Of a stretch of 64,000 nucleotides of DNA, positions 27,053-37,129 are shown piece after piece; position 1 is the first letter of the stretch, and each line of letters starts with the position of its first letter. The notes below the pieces were generated by a model. The model was not told the DNA's origin. It was given only the letters and a program-made list of their open reading frames with translations, and did no database searches. The DNA comes from Sphingobacterium hungaricum (GTDB lineage Bacteria; Bacteroidota; Bacteroidia; Sphingobacteriales; Sphingobacteriaceae), in assembly GCF_015210005.1 (NCBI RefSeq), contig NZ_MU158698.1, forward strand, positions 2,574,227 to 2,638,226, given 5' to 3'. The translations under genes and the position numbers were made by a program.

Positions 27053-28480
27053 ATGCAAAACATCATTGAAAAAGTATATAATATTATTTGGAGTGACGCT
27101 CTGGTTTATTTTTGTCTCTTGGCAGGTATTTATTTCACTATCGTACTCAAGTTTCCTCAATTAACCCACTTCCGCGAAATGCTTCGTTTACTTTTTAAAG
27201 GAAAAAGCTCAGCACAGGGGATTTCGTCTTTTCAGGCGTTTTCGTTAGCGATTTCTGGAAGGGTGGGTACGGGAAATATAGCAGGTGTAGCAACCGCGAT
27301 AGGAATGGGAGGACCCGGTGCTGTATTTTGGATGTGGGTAATTGCCTTCTTGGGAAGTGCTTCAGCCATTATAGAGGCTACTCTCGCTCAGATGTATAAA
27401 GAAATAAATGATGGGCAATATCGAGGAGGGCCAGCGTTTTATATTTTAAAAGGTTTAAATTCGAAATTTTTTGCTTGGGCTTTTGCTATTGTTACGATTT
27501 TTAGTACTGGTCTACTACTTCCTAGTGTACAGAGTAATAGCATAAGTGTAGCAATTGATTCGGCTTTCAATATATCTCCTGCGTTTACGGGGGTATTTCT
27601 TTCAATATTTTTAGCCTTAATCATCATTGGTGGGGTAAGACGCATCAGTAAAGTTGCCGAATATGTTGTCCCCTTTATGGCTGGATCTTATATAATTATG
27701 GCACTTGTAATTATGGCACTCAATTATAAACAAATTCCCTCTATAATTGAACTTATAATTTCTTCCGCGTTAAACCTAGACTCAACATTTGGTGCCGTTG
27801 CGGGAACAGCTATTGCCTGGGGAGTTAAACGGGGAATCTATAGCAACGAAGCTGGTCAAGGAACAGCTCCACATGCTGCGGCTGCCGCAGAAGTGAGTCA
27901 TCCGGTAAAGCAAGGGCTAGTCCAGGGCTTTTCTGTGTATGTGGATACACTGATTGTTTGTACCGCAACTGCCTTTATGATTCTTTTCACAGGACAATTT
28001 AATGTTCAACACCCATCGGGCGGGTTTATCGTAGAGAATATCCCGTCTGTAGAAATGGGAGCTGCTTATACACAATATGCTGTTTCATCTCATTTTCCAA
28101 GTATAGGCAGTGGATTTGTTGCACTAGCACTTACTTTCTTTGCGTTTACCACAATAATGGCTTATTATTATATCGCAGAGACCAATGTACAATTTCTTTC
28201 CCGAAATGGGAAAAATCAAATCCTTATTTGGATATTAAGGGTTTCAATTTTAGGATCCGTTTATATAGGCTGTATAAGTACAGCTGAATCCGCTTGGTTA
28301 TTAGGCGATATTGGCGTAGGGATGATGGCATGGCTGAATTTGATTGCCATTTTTCTCTTGCATCGAAAAATGCTTGTCGTGTTTAAAGATTATAATCTGC
28401 AGAAGAAAAAAAAGAAAGATCCAGTATTTACTAATGAGCATTTGAAATTTCCGAGTATGGAAACTTGGTCAAATAAATAA
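27053..28480 (+). CDS. Alanine/glycine:cation symporter family protein (AgcS)
   Basis: The protein has 475 residues and about 10-11 transmembrane spans. AgcS family blocks include AISGRVGTGNIAGVATAIGM, GGPGAVFWMW, YRGGPAFYI and GVKRGIYSNEAGQGTAPHAA. It imports small neutral amino acids with Na+ or H+. The charged lysine-rich C-terminal tail is cytoplasmic. It is 13 bases upstream of nhaA, so the two are co-transcribed, coupling Na+-driven uptake with Na+ export. Preceded by AAGGA. Confidence 0.9.
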   Translation: MQNIIEKVYNIIWSDALVYFCLLAGIYFTIVLKFPQLTHFREMLRLLFKGKSSAQGISSFQAFSLAISGRVGTGNIAGVATAIGMGGPGAVFWMWVIAFLGSASAIIEATLAQMYKEINDGQYRGGPAFYILKGLNSKFFAWAFAIVTIFSTGLLLPSVQSNSISVAIDSAFNISPAFTGVFLSIFLALIIIGGVRRISKVAEYVVPFMAGSYIIMALVIMALNYKQIPSIIELIISSALNLDSTFGAVAGTAIAWGVKRGIYSNEAGQGTAPHAAAAAEVSHPVKQGLVQGFSVYVDTLIVCTATAFMILFTGQFNVQHPSGGFIVENIPSVEMGAAYTQYAVSSHFPSIGSGFVALALTFFAFTTIMAYYYIAETNVQFLSRNGKNQILIWILRVSILGSVYIGCISTAESAWLLGDIGVGMMAWLNLIAIFLLHRKMLVVFKDYNLQKKKKKDPVFTNEHLKFPSMETWSNK

Positions 28481-28493
28481 AAAATAACAAACT

Positions 28494-29690
28494 ATGAACC
28501 AACTAATCAATTTGACAGTTTTTAAAAACTTTTTTAAATCAAGCAATGCAGGAGGAATTATCTTATTTATTTGTGTGATTTTATCTATTGTTTTAGCAAA
28601 CACATCTGCTAGTACTTATCTGCAAAATATTCTTGACTATGAACTCGGATATGAGTCTGATAGTATCCATCTTAAATATAGCGTATTATTGTGGGTGAAC
28701 GATGGCCTTATGGCAATTTTCTTTCTTTTAGTTGGATTAGAGATCAAGCGTGAGATTGTTGAAGGTGAATTGTCGTCACCTAAAAAAGCCTCGCTTCCGA
28801 TTTTATGCGCCTTTGGAGGAGCAATTGTTCCTGCTTTAGTGTATTTAAGCCTAAACACCGGTAAAGAAACGGCAAGCGGATGGGGAATTCCTATGGCTAC
28901 TTATATTGCATTTGCTCTTGCTGTAATCGGTTTGTTAAGAAACCATATTCCAGCTAGTTTGAAAATTTTTTTAGCCGCCCTAGCAATTGTTGATGACCTC
29001 ATCGCCATTTTAGTAATCGCAATCTTTTATTCATCAGGTATCGAAATTACCTATCTCTTATATGCGTCTCTCGGATTAGCAGTGCTTATTATTATGAATC
29101 GGATGAACGTACTGAATCCTTATTTGTACCTAATACCGGGGATTTTTATTTGGTATTTTGTCCACCATTCGGGTATACACGCTACAATAGCAGGTGTTTT
29201 AGTTGCTATGACAATTCCGACCAATAAAACTAACGTGGAGTCACCTTTGGAGAAGCTTGAGCATGCGCTTGTAAAGCCAGTCAACTTTCTTATTCTTCCC
29301 CTATTTGCTTTCGTAAATACAAATATTACTCTTGAAAGTGAGATGATTGAAGGTCTTATAGCTCCTCTTGGATTAGGAATAGGACTAGGTTTGCTCGTAG
29401 GTAAGCCGATAGGGATTTTAGCTATGGCGTACATTTGTACGAGGCTTAAGATAAGTGCTTTACCCGAAGGAAGTAATTTCAGGCATATTCTAGGAGTAGG
29501 ACTATTAGCGGGAATCGGTTTTACTATGTCTATATTTATCGCGATACTTTCATTCAATAATATATTATATGTCAACGAAGCCAAACTTGCAATTTTGGGT
29601 ACCTCAATCCTGGCGGGTATATTGGGTTACATTATTTTGTTAGGTGCTAAAAATAGTAAAGAACTATTAATATCAAATACTGATACTTAA
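28494..29690 (+). CDS. nhaA: Na+/H+ antiporter NhaA
   Basis: The 398-residue protein has about 12 transmembrane helices. NhaA signatures are LLVGLEIKREIVEGELSSP near residues 80-98 and LAALAIVDDLIAILVIAIFY, whose Asp-Asp pair is the ion-binding site (equivalent to D163/D164 of E. coli). The ending GVGLLAGIGFTMSIFIAIL is also typical. It exports Na+ in exchange for H+ and controls pH and salt tolerance. Second gene of an operon with the AgcS symporter. A hairpin terminator follows at 29746-29769. Confidence 0.95.
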   Translation: MNQLINLTVFKNFFKSSNAGGIILFICVILSIVLANTSASTYLQNILDYELGYESDSIHLKYSVLLWVNDGLMAIFFLLVGLEIKREIVEGELSSPKKASLPILCAFGGAIVPALVYLSLNTGKETASGWGIPMATYIAFALAVIGLLRNHIPASLKIFLAALAIVDDLIAILVIAIFYSSGIEITYLLYASLGLAVLIIMNRMNVLNPYLYLIPGIFIWYFVHHSGIHATIAGVLVAMTIPTNKTNVESPLEKLEHALVKPVNFLILPLFAFVNTNITLESEMIEGLIAPLGLGIGLGLLVGKPIGILAMAYICTRLKISALPEGSNFRHILGVGLLAGIGFTMSIFIAILSFNNILYVNEAKLAILGTSILAGILGYIILLGAKNSKELLISNTDT

Positions 29691-29745
29691 AAGGTATTTT
29701 AACCATAGTAATATAGTGCGTGTATGGAACAATACTTCAAATAGG

Positions 29746-29769
29746 TGGATAATTATAGCCAATTATCCA
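29746..29769 (+). terminator. Hairpin terminator after nhaA
   Basis: TGGATAATT/AATTATCCA stem with a 6-base loop, 55 bases after the nhaA stop. No long T run follows, so confidence is moderate. Confidence 0.4.
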
Positions 29770-30205
29770 TCTAATTAGTTAAACCATTTTTCGGAAATTT
29801 GCTTATTAGTTTATTTTTTCAGTATATTTGTATCAAAACAAACCATAATTCGCAGAATATGACCTGATATTCTGCTGAAAGATATTCATACAGGTGAAAA
29901 CTTCAGTGCGAGGGGATCCATGCCTAGTTATTTTCTATCTAGAGTTTATACGAGTCATTGAAATATCTTGTGACTGTTAGGCGGTTTAATAAACTCAATA
30001 AGAACTTCTACGTAATATTACATTTATTGCTTATAAAATCTAGATACTGAGTATGTTAGAAATGCGGGGAAGGACATTCAGGTCGTGTGAAATATAGTAG
30101 GTATAACTGATAAATTAAGTGTATGCTTTAATTTTTAGGGGTTAAGTGTTGTAAACATGCCAATGTTGGTATTGAATATAAAGTAATAGAAAGGGATTTG
30201 AGATA
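29770..30205. other. Intergenic stretch before the HAD-GT20 gene
   Basis: No gene seen. An AAAGGGA ribosome-binding site lies close to the HAD-GT20 start. Confidence 0.3.
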
Positions 30206-32446
30206 ATGTTATTAGCGACAGATTTAGATGGAACGTTCTTGGGAGGTAAGATGGAAGATAAACTTCAGTTATATCGGATTATCAAGGAAAATAAAAATAT
30301 TCAATTAGTCTTCGTTACAGGTAGAGGGTTGGAATCAATTATTCCTCTTTTAAATGATCCACTCATTCCTACTCCAGATTACATCATAGCGGATGTCGGG
30401 GCCTCCATATATAATGGGCACAATTTAACTAGCGTTGAGCCTATTCAGGGAGAAATAGAAAATGCATGGCCTTCCATATATGAAATCCAGCATGAACTGT
30501 CTTCCATTCCTAATTTAGTGTATCAGGATGTTCCACAACAACGCAGAAGTTCGTATTACTACGATGAAGGCACGGATTTGGACCATGTCAAAGCTATTGC
30601 AGCAGGTTTTAATTGTGATGTAGTAACATCCGTAGATTGTTATTTAGATATATTGCCACACGGTGTCAATAAAGGCAGTACGCTTTTAAAATTAATAAAT
30701 CTTCTTCAAGTTCCTAAAGATCAGGTAATGGTTGCAGGTGATACACTAAATGACCTTTCCTTGTATGAGATTGATGTTCGTGGAGTTGCAGTTGGCAAAT
30801 CTGAAATAGGTTTGCTGAATGCAACGCAAGACTATCCTCACGTTTTACACGCAAAATCCGAAGGTGCCGGAGGAATTCTAGAATTTATGTCTAAAAGCGC
30901 CAATCTTTCGGTTTTTATAAATGGATATAAACCGTTGATAAAAGGAAAAGTTTCCAAAGGAAAATCACAGTTAGTGATGGTATATCACCGTCTGCCATTC
31001 GAGAGTACCGAAGTGGACGGAAAAACAATCCGTAGCTCTCCAAAAAGTCCAAATGGAATAATCCCTTCTCTGTTAGGTTTATTTGAAAAGGGACGGTCAG
31101 GGATCTGGATCGGAGAGGAAGTTAAACAGGAAGGGGCACCAGTTGTGAAAAATCAACTGGTAGATGGCGAAAAATATCCAAATCTAATTGCTGCAACCAT
31201 CTCTCTTCCCAAAAATGACATCGATCAATTTTATCGCGTATTTTCAAAAGAAGCTTTTTGGCCTACAATTTTTTCGTTCGTGGATAAGGCAAAATTTAAT
31301 CATGATGATTGGCACCATTATCTTTCAATTAATAAAATGTTCGCTGACAGGATAGCCAAAGAAGCGGATGAGGGGGCACTTGTTTGGATACACGAATATA
31401 ACCTATGGATGGTGCCTGCCTATTTAAAAGTGCTTAGGCCGGATTTAAAAATCGGTTTTTTTCATCACACCGCATTTCCCGCAGCTGATATATTTAATAT
31501 TATTCCGTGGAGAAAGGAAATTATTGGTAGCCTTCTGCTATGTGATTTTATCAGCTTTCACATACCTAGATACGTGGAGAATTTTGTAGATGTACTACGC
31601 AGCCATACGCCTTTTAAAGTGCTGAAAAAAGTAAATGTTGCTAAGCAATTTTTGACGTACAGTATGGCTCTTGGTGTGGAACAAATGACAAAAACGATTG
31701 AAGTGGATGGTCGATTGGTTCGGTTAGGTGCACAACCTGTAGGTGTGAATTTCCAACACATTCAAACCCTGTTAAATTCGGGATCTGTAATGGAGCGTTT
31801 AGAAAATTATGAAAAGCAAAATAAGGATAGGAAAGTAAAAAGAATAGTGTCCATTGAACGCTTAGATTATGTCAAAGGTCCACTAGAAAAAATTAAAGCT
31901 TTTGGAGAGTTTCTTGAAAATTATCCCGAATTCCAAGGAAAAGTAGAACTCATAAACGTTTGTACACCTCCTTCACAGGGCATGCAGGTTTATGATCATA
32001 TAAGAGATAAAGTTAATCAAGCTGTTGGGGAGATCAATGGAAGGTATGCGACATTAGATTGGACACCAATTCAGTATTTTTTTCAAACTCTACCATTTGA
32101 AGAAGTCTTGATCCAATATGCTTTAGCAGATGTTGCGTGGATCACTCCGTTGAGAGACGGATTAAACCTTGTAGCAAAAGAATATATTGCTACACAAGGA
32201 ATCCTTAATAAAGCCGGAGTTTTAGTGCTGTCGGAGTTTGCAGGTGCTTCGGTGGAATTACCGTACAGTGTGACCACTAATCCATATGACAGTAAAAGTA
32301 TGATAGATGGATTATTACGTGCATTAATGATGGAGAGTGGGGAAGCGAGAAATCGTATTGTTCGTTCATTAGAACAGGTAAAATATTATGACGTTCACTT
32401 TTGGGGTGCGGATTTTGTTAAGGAATTAGAAAAGAGCGTGCAATAA
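30206..32446 (+). CDS. Fused HAD phosphatase - GT20 synthase (glucosylglycerol-phosphate or trehalose-phosphate type)
   Basis: The 746-residue two-domain enzyme begins with a HAD phosphatase (residues 1-230): LLATDLDGTFLGG, FVTGRG, HGVNKGSTL and MVAGDTLNDLSLYE, close to sucrose-phosphatase-like HADs. Residues about 240-746 form a GT20 glycosyltransferase with WIHEYNLWMVPAYLK, FFHHTAFPAADIFNIIPWR, SFHIPRYVENFVDVL, ERLDYVKGP and TPLRDGLNLVAKEYIA. The EYNLWMVPAYL and FHIPRYVENF details look more like glucosylglycerol-phosphate synthases than OtsA, and fused GgpP-S enzymes are known. The product should be a compatible solute. It lies near nhaA and agcS, fitting salt stress. Trehalose synthesis remains possible. 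Confidence 0.8.
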   Translation: MLLATDLDGTFLGGKMEDKLQLYRIIKENKNIQLVFVTGRGLESIIPLLNDPLIPTPDYIIADVGASIYNGHNLTSVEPIQGEIENAWPSIYEIQHELSSIPNLVYQDVPQQRRSSYYYDEGTDLDHVKAIAAGFNCDVVTSVDCYLDILPHGVNKGSTLLKLINLLQVPKDQVMVAGDTLNDLSLYEIDVRGVAVGKSEIGLLNATQDYPHVLHAKSEGAGGILEFMSKSANLSVFINGYKPLIKGKVSKGKSQLVMVYHRLPFESTEVDGKTIRSSPKSPNGIIPSLLGLFEKGRSGIWIGEEVKQEGAPVVKNQLVDGEKYPNLIAATISLPKNDIDQFYRVFSKEAFWPTIFSFVDKAKFNHDDWHHYLSINKMFADRIAKEADEGALVWIHEYNLWMVPAYLKVLRPDLKIGFFHHTAFPAADIFNIIPWRKEIIGSLLLCDFISFHIPRYVENFVDVLRSHTPFKVLKKVNVAKQFLTYSMALGVEQMTKTIEVDGRLVRLGAQPVGVNFQHIQTLLNSGSVMERLENYEKQNKDRKVKRIVSIERLDYVKGPLEKIKAFGEFLENYPEFQGKVELINVCTPPSQGMQVYDHIRDKVNQAVGEINGRYATLDWTPIQYFFQTLPFEEVLIQYALADVAWITPLRDGLNLVAKEYIATQGILNKAGVLVLSEFAGASVELPYSVTTNPYDSKSMIDGLLRALMMESGEARNRIVRSLEQVKYYDVHFWGADFVKELEKSVQ

Positions 32447-32572
32447 TCACCTTCAGTAACTTTTATTAATATGGGGTTAGAAAATGTATATTGTGAGAGG
32501 TTGAAATCCCAATTAACACAAGCAAAGTCGCTAAAAGGGTCTATTCTGCTCTATAAATCATAAATCCTTGCT
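32447..32572. other. Downstream flank of the HAD-GT20 gene
   Basis: No gene seen; leads into a short repeated sequence at 32573-32597. Confidence 0.25.
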
Positions 32573-32597
32573 GTAATTAAAAAAGTAATTACGATGC
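32573..32597. repeat. 25-base repeat, copy 1
   Basis: Matches 51386-51410 in 24 of 25 bases. It contains the inverted pair GTAATTA/TAATTAC. Nature unknown. Confidence 0.5.
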
Positions 32598-32682
32598 TTT
32601 CGACAGGTTGTGATTTGGAAATATTAAGCGGTATCGTCGGTACTCCGAATTGAATTAAACGATGTTGGCAGACATGTTAAAA

Positions 32683-32706
32683 TACCCATCGATAAATTGA
32701 TGGGTA
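32683..32706. terminator. Hairpin between the HAD-GT20 gene and fimbrillin A
   Basis: TACCCATC/GATGGGTA stem with an 8-base loop in the convergent gap. No strong T run on either side. Confidence 0.4.
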
Positions 32707-32790
32707 ACTTAAATGAATTGACTTTGTCGATTTCTAAGGCAATCTACGTTATATACCTGCTTTCAATGCTGACTTCGTAATATGCATAAA

Positions 32791-32820
32791 CAAAGGACCG
32801 ACTGTATCTCGAGTCCTTTG
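32791..32820. terminator. Hairpin terminator of fimbrillin A
   Basis: CAAAGGAC/GTCCTTTG stem with a 14-base loop, 24 bases after the stop of the minus-strand fimbrillin gene. Confidence 0.5.
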
Positions 32821-32843
32821 CTTATTAATTATTTTAAAAATTG

Positions 32844-34394
32844 TTAATTGGTACAATTAACAATTTTCTTACCATATCCAGATCCTTGCATCAAAGTTGC
32901 TCCTTGCACAGACTGAGTGGCTATGATTGTATTATCTCCAGTTTTGTTCCAAGTAATTCGATTAAACTGGTTCCCATTCGAAAGTGTTAACGGAAACAAT
33001 GGACCTCCCGACGTTTTAGAGCCAAACATGGTTACATCTCCTGTTTCGTTTATCACTACTCGTATAATTGGAGCTGTTTGTGTTCCTGTCAGATTATATA
33101 TTTCAGACGCTCCAGTCCCTCCCCATAAGGTTCCGTCCGCGAATTGAATGTTTCTTGGAAGAGTCGCGACCCCGCTTTGAAACTGTAACTCTTTCGTTGC
33201 TAGAAGTGTATTATTGATTTCTAGATTAAACGAATTATCTAACTTGGTTAAATCAAATACAAAACCATAATCTGCTGCGGGAGCAGTAAAGGTTTGAGGG
33301 GTGCCACCAGATAGATTAAAAGGTGTTCGTGCCAAATCTTGAGTACAAGGGCTCTGTAAAGTGAGGTTCAAATTGTATTTTACACCCGGTGCAATACGAA
33401 GATTATTAATCGCAAAATTTGTTTTTGAGACTCCATTTACTGTAATACTTCCAATGCGGAAAGTTCCGTTTGCTGTATTGGCAGATATTACTTGAGTGGG
33501 CGAACTCGTCAAAGTTCTAACACCTTGCCCTTGTCCACTAAACTGAACATTAGCCCCTAAGGTAACCGCAGATCCATATGTTACTAAACCATCTGAAAGC
33601 TTAATGGAAGCATTTGCAGATGTTGGATTAATCGTTGTACCAGAGATCGCAGTAATTCCATTTCCCGAGGGGATAGTTGACGCTAGTTGGATTTTTGTCG
33701 TTATCTGACTAAACTGATGCTTTAAGATAACATCCAAATTATTCTGTCCATAGGTTAGTGTTAGCACCTTTTTAAAGTACATCAAATCCTGACTAACACC
33801 CGTTAAACTAGCAGTTGCTAACGTCTCCTTTCCAATAATAGTTGGGAGCGCCGAAGTGCTGTTGATTGAATAAACGATGAACGTATACGTTTTTCCGGCG
33901 TCTAAGACAATTCCTAAGGCATTGGATAATGCAGTGTTATTGTAGTCTTTTTCACCTTTTAATGTTCCTGAGCTATCATACACAAGGACCTTATATTTTA
34001 TGTTGTTCCCTAAAGGATTTCTTACAGTTGCAGCTGATTTCTGTCCTTTAAGTCCTCCAGATGAAAGGGCACTTTTTTCTAAAGGATTTTCGGGGGTAAG
34101 CGTAGCATAAAATGCTAATTGATCATCGAAAGGTATAATCTGCTCCTGAGATAAAGATTGTTGTAGTTTAGTCGAGATATCGCCAATGGAAGCAGACTTG
34201 GAAGAATTAGATGCTTTATCATCTAAGCCTTCGAACGAATTATCTACTCCTAGTAAGTTTATATTGACTACAGGCTCTCCAGTGCCCTCGATGGATTCCT
34301 CTGTTTTACCACAAGAAGAGAGGGAGAATGCGACAGATAAAAGCAAAACCGTCGCTACATTCGATTTTAAATATTTTGTTAGTTGTAATAGCAT
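32844..34394 (-). CDS. Fimbrillin-family (Mfa-like) lipoprotein A
   Basis: The 516-residue lipoprotein has lipobox LSSC (Cys28) followed by GKTEES. The N-terminal domain (about 30-340) shows typical Mfa-like fimbrillin elements: KYKVLVYDSSGTLKGEKDY, GKTYTFIVYSINS, VILKHQFSQITTKIQ and LRIAPGVKYNLNLTL. These are the alternating strand blocks of pilin domains that assemble by strand exchange after lipoprotein export. The C-terminal 170 residues are a different beta-rich domain (GTLWGGTGASEIYNLTG) that may be a tip adhesin. It follows small peptide gene A by 30 bases and an OmpA-like gene. One of three such genes here. Confidence 0.8.
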   Translation of the reverse strand: MLLQLTKYLKSNVATVLLLSVAFSLSSCGKTEESIEGTGEPVVNINLLGVDNSFEGLDDKASNSSKSASIGDISTKLQQSLSQEQIIPFDDQLAFYATLTPENPLEKSALSSGGLKGQKSAATVRNPLGNNIKYKVLVYDSSGTLKGEKDYNNTALSNALGIVLDAGKTYTFIVYSINSTSALPTIIGKETLATASLTGVSQDLMYFKKVLTLTYGQNNLDVILKHQFSQITTKIQLASTIPSGNGITAISGTTINPTSANASIKLSDGLVTYGSAVTLGANVQFSGQGQGVRTLTSSPTQVISANTANGTFRIGSITVNGVSKTNFAINNLRIAPGVKYNLNLTLQSPCTQDLARTPFNLSGGTPQTFTAPAADYGFVFDLTKLDNSFNLEINNTLLATKELQFQSGVATLPRNIQFADGTLWGGTGASEIYNLTGTQTAPIIRVVINETGDVTMFGSKTSGGPLFPLTLSNGNQFNRITWNKTGDNTIIATQSVQGATLMQGSGYGKKIVNCTN

Positions 34395-34423
34395 TTAGTT
34401 TATGTTAATTTTTTTGAAAAGAT

Positions 34424-34591
34424 TTACCAATTAATCACCCGATTATCATCAGGTAAAGTTTCCCATTCATCGAATATTTGCTGATTATTATTCGGAGATA
34501 CTACAGTTGCAGAACCCGCAGAAAATCCTTCCTCAGTTTCAACTACTAGAAGTTCAATTGTTGGTTGCTGATATTTCACCTTTTTGGTCAT
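34424..34591 (-). CDS. Small peptide A, first gene of a fimbrillin cassette
   Basis: The 55-residue peptide starts MTKKVKYQQPTIELLVVETE, continues EGFSAGSATVVSP, and ends FDEWETLPDDNRVINW. It has no signal peptide. The middle GSA motif preceded by an acidic patch and the tail with EW and a final W recur in two other short genes (42618-42797 and 49545-49724), each in front of a fimbrillin gene. The first half looks like a conserved KKVKYQQPTIELL leader and the second half is variable and acidic. Function unknown. Confidence 0.6.
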   Translation of the reverse strand: MTKKVKYQQPTIELLVVETEEGFSAGSATVVSPNNNQQIFDEWETLPDDNRVINW

Positions 34592-34704
34592 TTTTTATAA
34601 ATTTGTTTAATGTTAATTGTGCGTTTTAATGTAAAAGCTCTTCGAGTGCGTAATAAAAAAGTGCTATTCATTGCTATCTAAATCAGAATACTTTTCTCAT
34701 CATT

Positions 34705-35892
34705 TTAATAACTAATTGTAATTACTGCACGACTCATTCGAGGATCATCATAGTACATGTTTTCTACCCCGCCCTCATGAGAAAGTATTATCTGCGACGA
34801 TTGAACGTTAAATTCTTTTATCAGCACATTATATACTGCTTGTGCGCGCGCTTCGCTTAATCTCTGGTTTGTAATTTTAGAACCTGTTCCAGCATCCGCA
34901 TAGCCTGTTACCCGATATTTAGCATCCGGATTTCCTTCTTTGATAACTTTAGCTAAGAAGCCTAGGTTAACACGCATTTCATTACTAACATCACTTTTGT
35001 TAATTGGAAAAGTAAGCAATATAGGAGCTGCAATAATGCGTTTCTCCACAACAATATCAGTTACAGATTTATTGTGCGATTCTTCTATTTGTTTGCGTAA
35101 AGCATTATTGTCATTAGCTAGTTGGTTAACTCTTTCAGCTATAGTCTTTAATTCTTGGGAATCGTAGTCGATAGTAGTCACCTTTATTTTATTCCACTCA
35201 CGCTCCTTTAAGGAATATTTGAAACCCACGCTCGCGGTTAACAATCCGTCCTGTCTTCTGTTGCCGGTTTCTCCATCAAATCTATCATTCACCATGCTTC
35301 CTCTAACGTCTAATATAACATCCAGACTTTTGTTGACACGGAAGGAATTGTATAAGCCGAAATTTGCACTAATCTCTCTTTCTATCGGTTTATCGATCGT
35401 CTCCATCCACCCTAATCCAATATAAGTGCTAATATTATAAAATCGATTTAGCTTATAACCTCCAATAATATTAGTTAAATTGAACAAAACGTCCGTATGT
35501 ATATGGAAATAATCAAACTGTTGCTTTTCTAGCCATTTAGTTGCATCGTAAATCTCGCCTGTTGTATAGCTTCCATTTTGTGTTACTCCTTTAATTGTTG
35601 CGCCGTTCACCCCCCCGCGTACCCCAATACCCGGTGTAAACCATTTTCCAACATGCAATTCGTAAACAGGGGTCAACCTTTCTCTAAATTTCATTTGTTT
35701 ATTATGATCGCCAAAAAATAGTTGTGCTCCGCCACCTAAGCCGAAAAACCAATTGTCAAAAAAATGATTGGTTTCTATTTTATGTTTATCGGTATTGTAA
35801 ACGACAACTGTGTCTTTTTTAAGATCAAGTGATTGGGTAAAACCTTTAGTCCAAAATAGCAGGAATAAAATATAAAGTATTTGTTTTTTCAT
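34705..35892 (-). CDS. OmpA-family outer-membrane protein
   Basis: The 395-residue protein has a signal peptide ending GFTQ. A beta-barrel follows (FFGLGGGAQLFFGDHNKQ, TASVGFKYSLKER), then a coiled linker (ELKTIAERVNQLANDNNALR). The C-terminal OmpA domain contains FPINKSDVSNEMRVNLGFL, VTGYADAGTGSKITNQRLSE and RAQAVYNVL, which bind peptidoglycan. It precedes fimbrillin cassette A on the same strand, 113 bases away, so it may be in the same transcription unit. A structural or anchoring role for surface fibres is likely but inferred. Confidence 0.85.
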   Translation of the reverse strand: MKKQILYILFLLFWTKGFTQSLDLKKDTVVVYNTDKHKIETNHFFDNWFFGLGGGAQLFFGDHNKQMKFRERLTPVYELHVGKWFTPGIGVRGGVNGATIKGVTQNGSYTTGEIYDATKWLEKQQFDYFHIHTDVLFNLTNIIGGYKLNRFYNISTYIGLGWMETIDKPIEREISANFGLYNSFRVNKSLDVILDVRGSMVNDRFDGETGNRRQDGLLTASVGFKYSLKEREWNKIKVTTIDYDSQELKTIAERVNQLANDNNALRKQIEESHNKSVTDIVVEKRIIAAPILLTFPINKSDVSNEMRVNLGFLAKVIKEGNPDAKYRVTGYADAGTGSKITNQRLSEARAQAVYNVLIKEFNVQSSQIILSHEGGVENMYYDDPRMSRAVITISY

Positions 35893-36469
35893 ATGGTATG
35901 GTATCGAAATACATCTATTGTAGATAAGATCTATTTATTTATGGCGCGAATTAATGAAAATTATTTTACTGAAAGTTTTAAATCGAATGTAAGTAGCAAA
36001 AAATAGGTACGTTTGTTGTTCTTTATGCCTAAAATATGCTATTCGTTTCAAAGCTGAATGTAATTTCAAGATTTAGATTCAGAAAGTTAAAACCAGCAGG
36101 AAATCAATTCTATATTAAATAAATGATTGTGTTTGTAAGTTAAAATATGGCTAGGAGAGGCTAAATCTTAAATTTTTATCATTTTTAGTTGGACGCTTTC
36201 TACTCACCTAATCTACATTAGAATGTTTTTTATGAAAAAGCGTTTCTAAAGTACTTTAAAGAAAAAGACATGGCTTCGATGTTATAGGAAATGAATTTTA
36301 GATGGATTTTATTATTTGCCGAAATGCATTCTAAGAATTTCAGCGGTAGTGAATACTCCCGATCACTTATTTTGTTTAGTTAATAATAATTTCGAAATTT
36401 GCGCTTAACTACCTGACCTTCGCAAGGTCTTAAAATGACTTACTTTCGTTAACTATATATTAATTTTCA
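35893..36469. other. Divergent intergenic region between OmpA and LuxR genes
   Basis: About 580 bases with no open frames of note. It should hold the promoters of two divergent transcripts, but no clear TAnnTTTG with a matched -33 was found. Confidence 0.3.
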
Positions 36470-37093
36470 ATGCATACGATTAGACAAGCTGTAATATTAG
36501 ACGATCACAAACTCTTCGCTGATTCATTCTCCCTGCTATTAGAAAAATATGATATATTTGATCTAATACACGTCTTTTACAGCAAAGAGGAGTTTAGTAG
36601 ATTTTTATTGGCTTTCGGAACAGACGAAATTTATGTTTTTTTGGATTACTACCTTGAGAAAGAGAATGGTCTATCGTTATTATCTGATATAAAACGAATA
36701 AGTAAAACTGCAAAAACAATATTTGTAACCAGTGCGGTATCTCCCTTGGTCATAAAGACCCTTGAACAAGCTCGACCTAATGGAATTATAAGTAAATCTT
36801 GTGGCTTAGATATCGTCGTAAGTTGCATAAGCAGTATTAGAAAAAATCAGTTTTATGTAGATCCAAAACTTGAGGATATACTATCTATACTTAATCAAGC
36901 TGTTGTTTTTTCACCTAGAGAAGTAGAGTTGCTGGCCTATTTCTCAAAGGGAATGAATATATCCAAAGTGGCGGAAAAAACATACCTAAGCCCCCATACA
37001 ATTATTTCCCACCGTCGTAACATGATGTCAAAAGTAAATTGCAACTCAATTACGCAACTTCTTAATTATGCAAAGGAAAATCAGATAATCTGA
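36470..37093 (+). CDS. NarL/LuxR-type response regulator
   Basis: The protein has 207 residues. The receiver domain (1-120) has the acidic pair DD at 11-12, the phosphoacceptor in VFLDYYL (Asp59), Thr in FVTSAV and Lys in IISKSC. The C-terminal LuxR HTH (145-205) reads FSPREVELLAYFSKGMNISK, VAEKTYLSPHTIISHRRNMM. It is convergent with a TPR-histidine kinase gene whose stop lies 36 bases away, so they are likely partners. Surrounded by fimbrial genes, it may control them. Confidence 0.85.
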   Translation: MHTIRQAVILDDHKLFADSFSLLLEKYDIFDLIHVFYSKEEFSRFLLAFGTDEIYVFLDYYLEKENGLSLLSDIKRISKTAKTIFVTSAVSPLVIKTLEQARPNGIISKSCGLDIVVSCISSIRKNQFYVDPKLEDILSILNQAVVFSPREVELLAYFSKGMNISKVAEKTYLSPHTIISHRRNMMSKVNCNSITQLLNYAKENQII

Positions 37094-37129
37094 TTTCCAT
37101 TTTCCATGTTACATGCGCTTCTTAGTAAG

